A program made the translations under genes and the position numbers. From contig BFEA01000192.1 of NCBI GenBank assembly GCA_003427395.1, positions 1,655,769-1,698,295 on the forward strand: 42,527 nucleotides of DNA. Direction: 5' to 3'. The notes under the pieces are model-generated. The model did no database searches, was not told the origin of the DNA, and worked only from the letters and a program-made list of their open reading frames with translations. Source of the stretch: Chara braunii (taxonomy: Eukaryota > Streptophyta > Charophyceae > Charales > Characeae). The first letter of the stretch is position 1, and each line of letters opens with the position of its first letter. Of this stretch, positions 41,940 to 42,527 are shown one piece after another.

Positions 41940-41968
41940 AAAATAAAAAATAAAAAAATTGTATAGTG

Positions 41969-42404
41969 GGTGATATAAAAAATTAACTTTACAGTGTGTT
42001 CCCACGTATGTATTAAGCATTACAAATATTTTAAGACCTAGTCATTTAACGACCTTTCCACTTCTCTGTGGACTTGTGGTTAGGTGCATCAAGCGCATGG
42101 TGCCGAAAAAGAAGTTGTGTGCTTAGGTGCATCCACTTTGTGTCGGAAAAGAAGTCATATACATCCAAGGAGGTCCCTAGTGTGAGTATGCCCTCATCTT
42201 GCTTGCCATGTGACTTTTTTGACTTTTTCTAAAAATTGCATAATTTTTTGAAATGTCAACATCCTGATTTTAAAGAGTCCATTAGAGATCTAATTTGGCT
42301 GACAGTAAACTTGACCTCGAACAAAAACATGCAAAAAAAATGTGATCAAATAATTTTTTTTTTGTCGGAAAACACATACACAAAAAATTTGACCCCCAAA
42401 CCGT
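41969..42404. other. Gene-free stretch
   Basis: AT-rich sequence with a diverged repeat, TTAGGTGCATC..GTGCCGAAAAAGAAGT (about 42081 and 42124). No coding or RNA gene is seen. Confidence 0.4.
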
Positions 42405-42429
42405 TTTAGGGTTCAGGGTTTAGGGTTTA
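42405..42429 (+). repeat. Short interstitial telomere-like (TTTAGGG) units
   Basis: TTTAGGG, TTCAGGG, TTTAGGG, TTTA in tandem. The heptamer is the Arabidopsis-type plant telomere unit. Three units are too few to be a telomere; this may be a degenerate interstitial trace or a telo-box-like motif. Confidence 0.6.
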
Positions 42430-42474
42430 ATATTTGGCATTAACCTCTTCTAGCGCCAGAATCACCCATCTTTA

Positions 42475-42475
<1 letters not shown>

Positions 42476-42527
<52 letters not shown>
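42476..42527. repeat. (AC)n microsatellite at window end
   Basis: Uninterrupted AC repeat running to the last base, so its full length is unknown. Confidence 0.97.

Overview
This is a eukaryotic, gene-poor and heavily repetitive window. I found no intact protein-coding gene, rRNA, tRNA or CRISPR array. A U6 snRNA retrocopy, plant-type TTTAGGG telomere-like units, hAT-type transposons and a Penelope-like retroelement with an N-terminal GIY-YIG domain point to a green-lineage genome. A charophyte such as Chara is my best guess, but this is inference and untested. Runs of N mark it as draft assembly.

Layout. Positions 1-25275 are a satellite array of about 90-bp monomers, pyrimidine-rich on the + strand. 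Each monomer has a CTTCGCCGAAG inverted repeat, a T/C tract and one of several variable tails. The array is interrupted by a palindrome-built element (1758-2733), a retroelement (15055-20919) and a hAT-like element (23056-23823). Positions 25312-27420 hold a tandemly duplicated unit, and its first copy was split by a GC-rich hAT-type transposon (25561-26687, mostly an N gap). A long (GA)n tract follows. Positions 28195-33680 are the same satellite in the opposite orientation, interrupted by a second palindrome-built element (28881-30519). Positions 33681-42527 are lower-copy sequence with a ~125-bp tandem repeat, a third palindrome-element region, microsatellites, two local tandem duplications, a weak candidate first exon, the U6 retropseudogene and telomere-like units.

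The most interesting object is the retroelement at 15055-20919. A ~590-bp direct repeat (pseudo-LTR) flanks two decayed reading frames. ORF1 carries a CCHC zinc knuckle, an Asn/Gly-rich linker and a long coiled coil. ORF2 carries a GIY-YIG nuclease upstream of a reverse transcriptase, the reverse of the canonical Penelope order. Each pseudo-LTR begins inside the 3' end of ORF2 and contains a hammerhead ribozyme motif, with an intact core in the left copy and one core change in the right. Together these indicate a permuted-domain Penelope-like element arranged as a truncated copy followed by a full-length copy. It is now dead: several in-frame stops and a frameshift.
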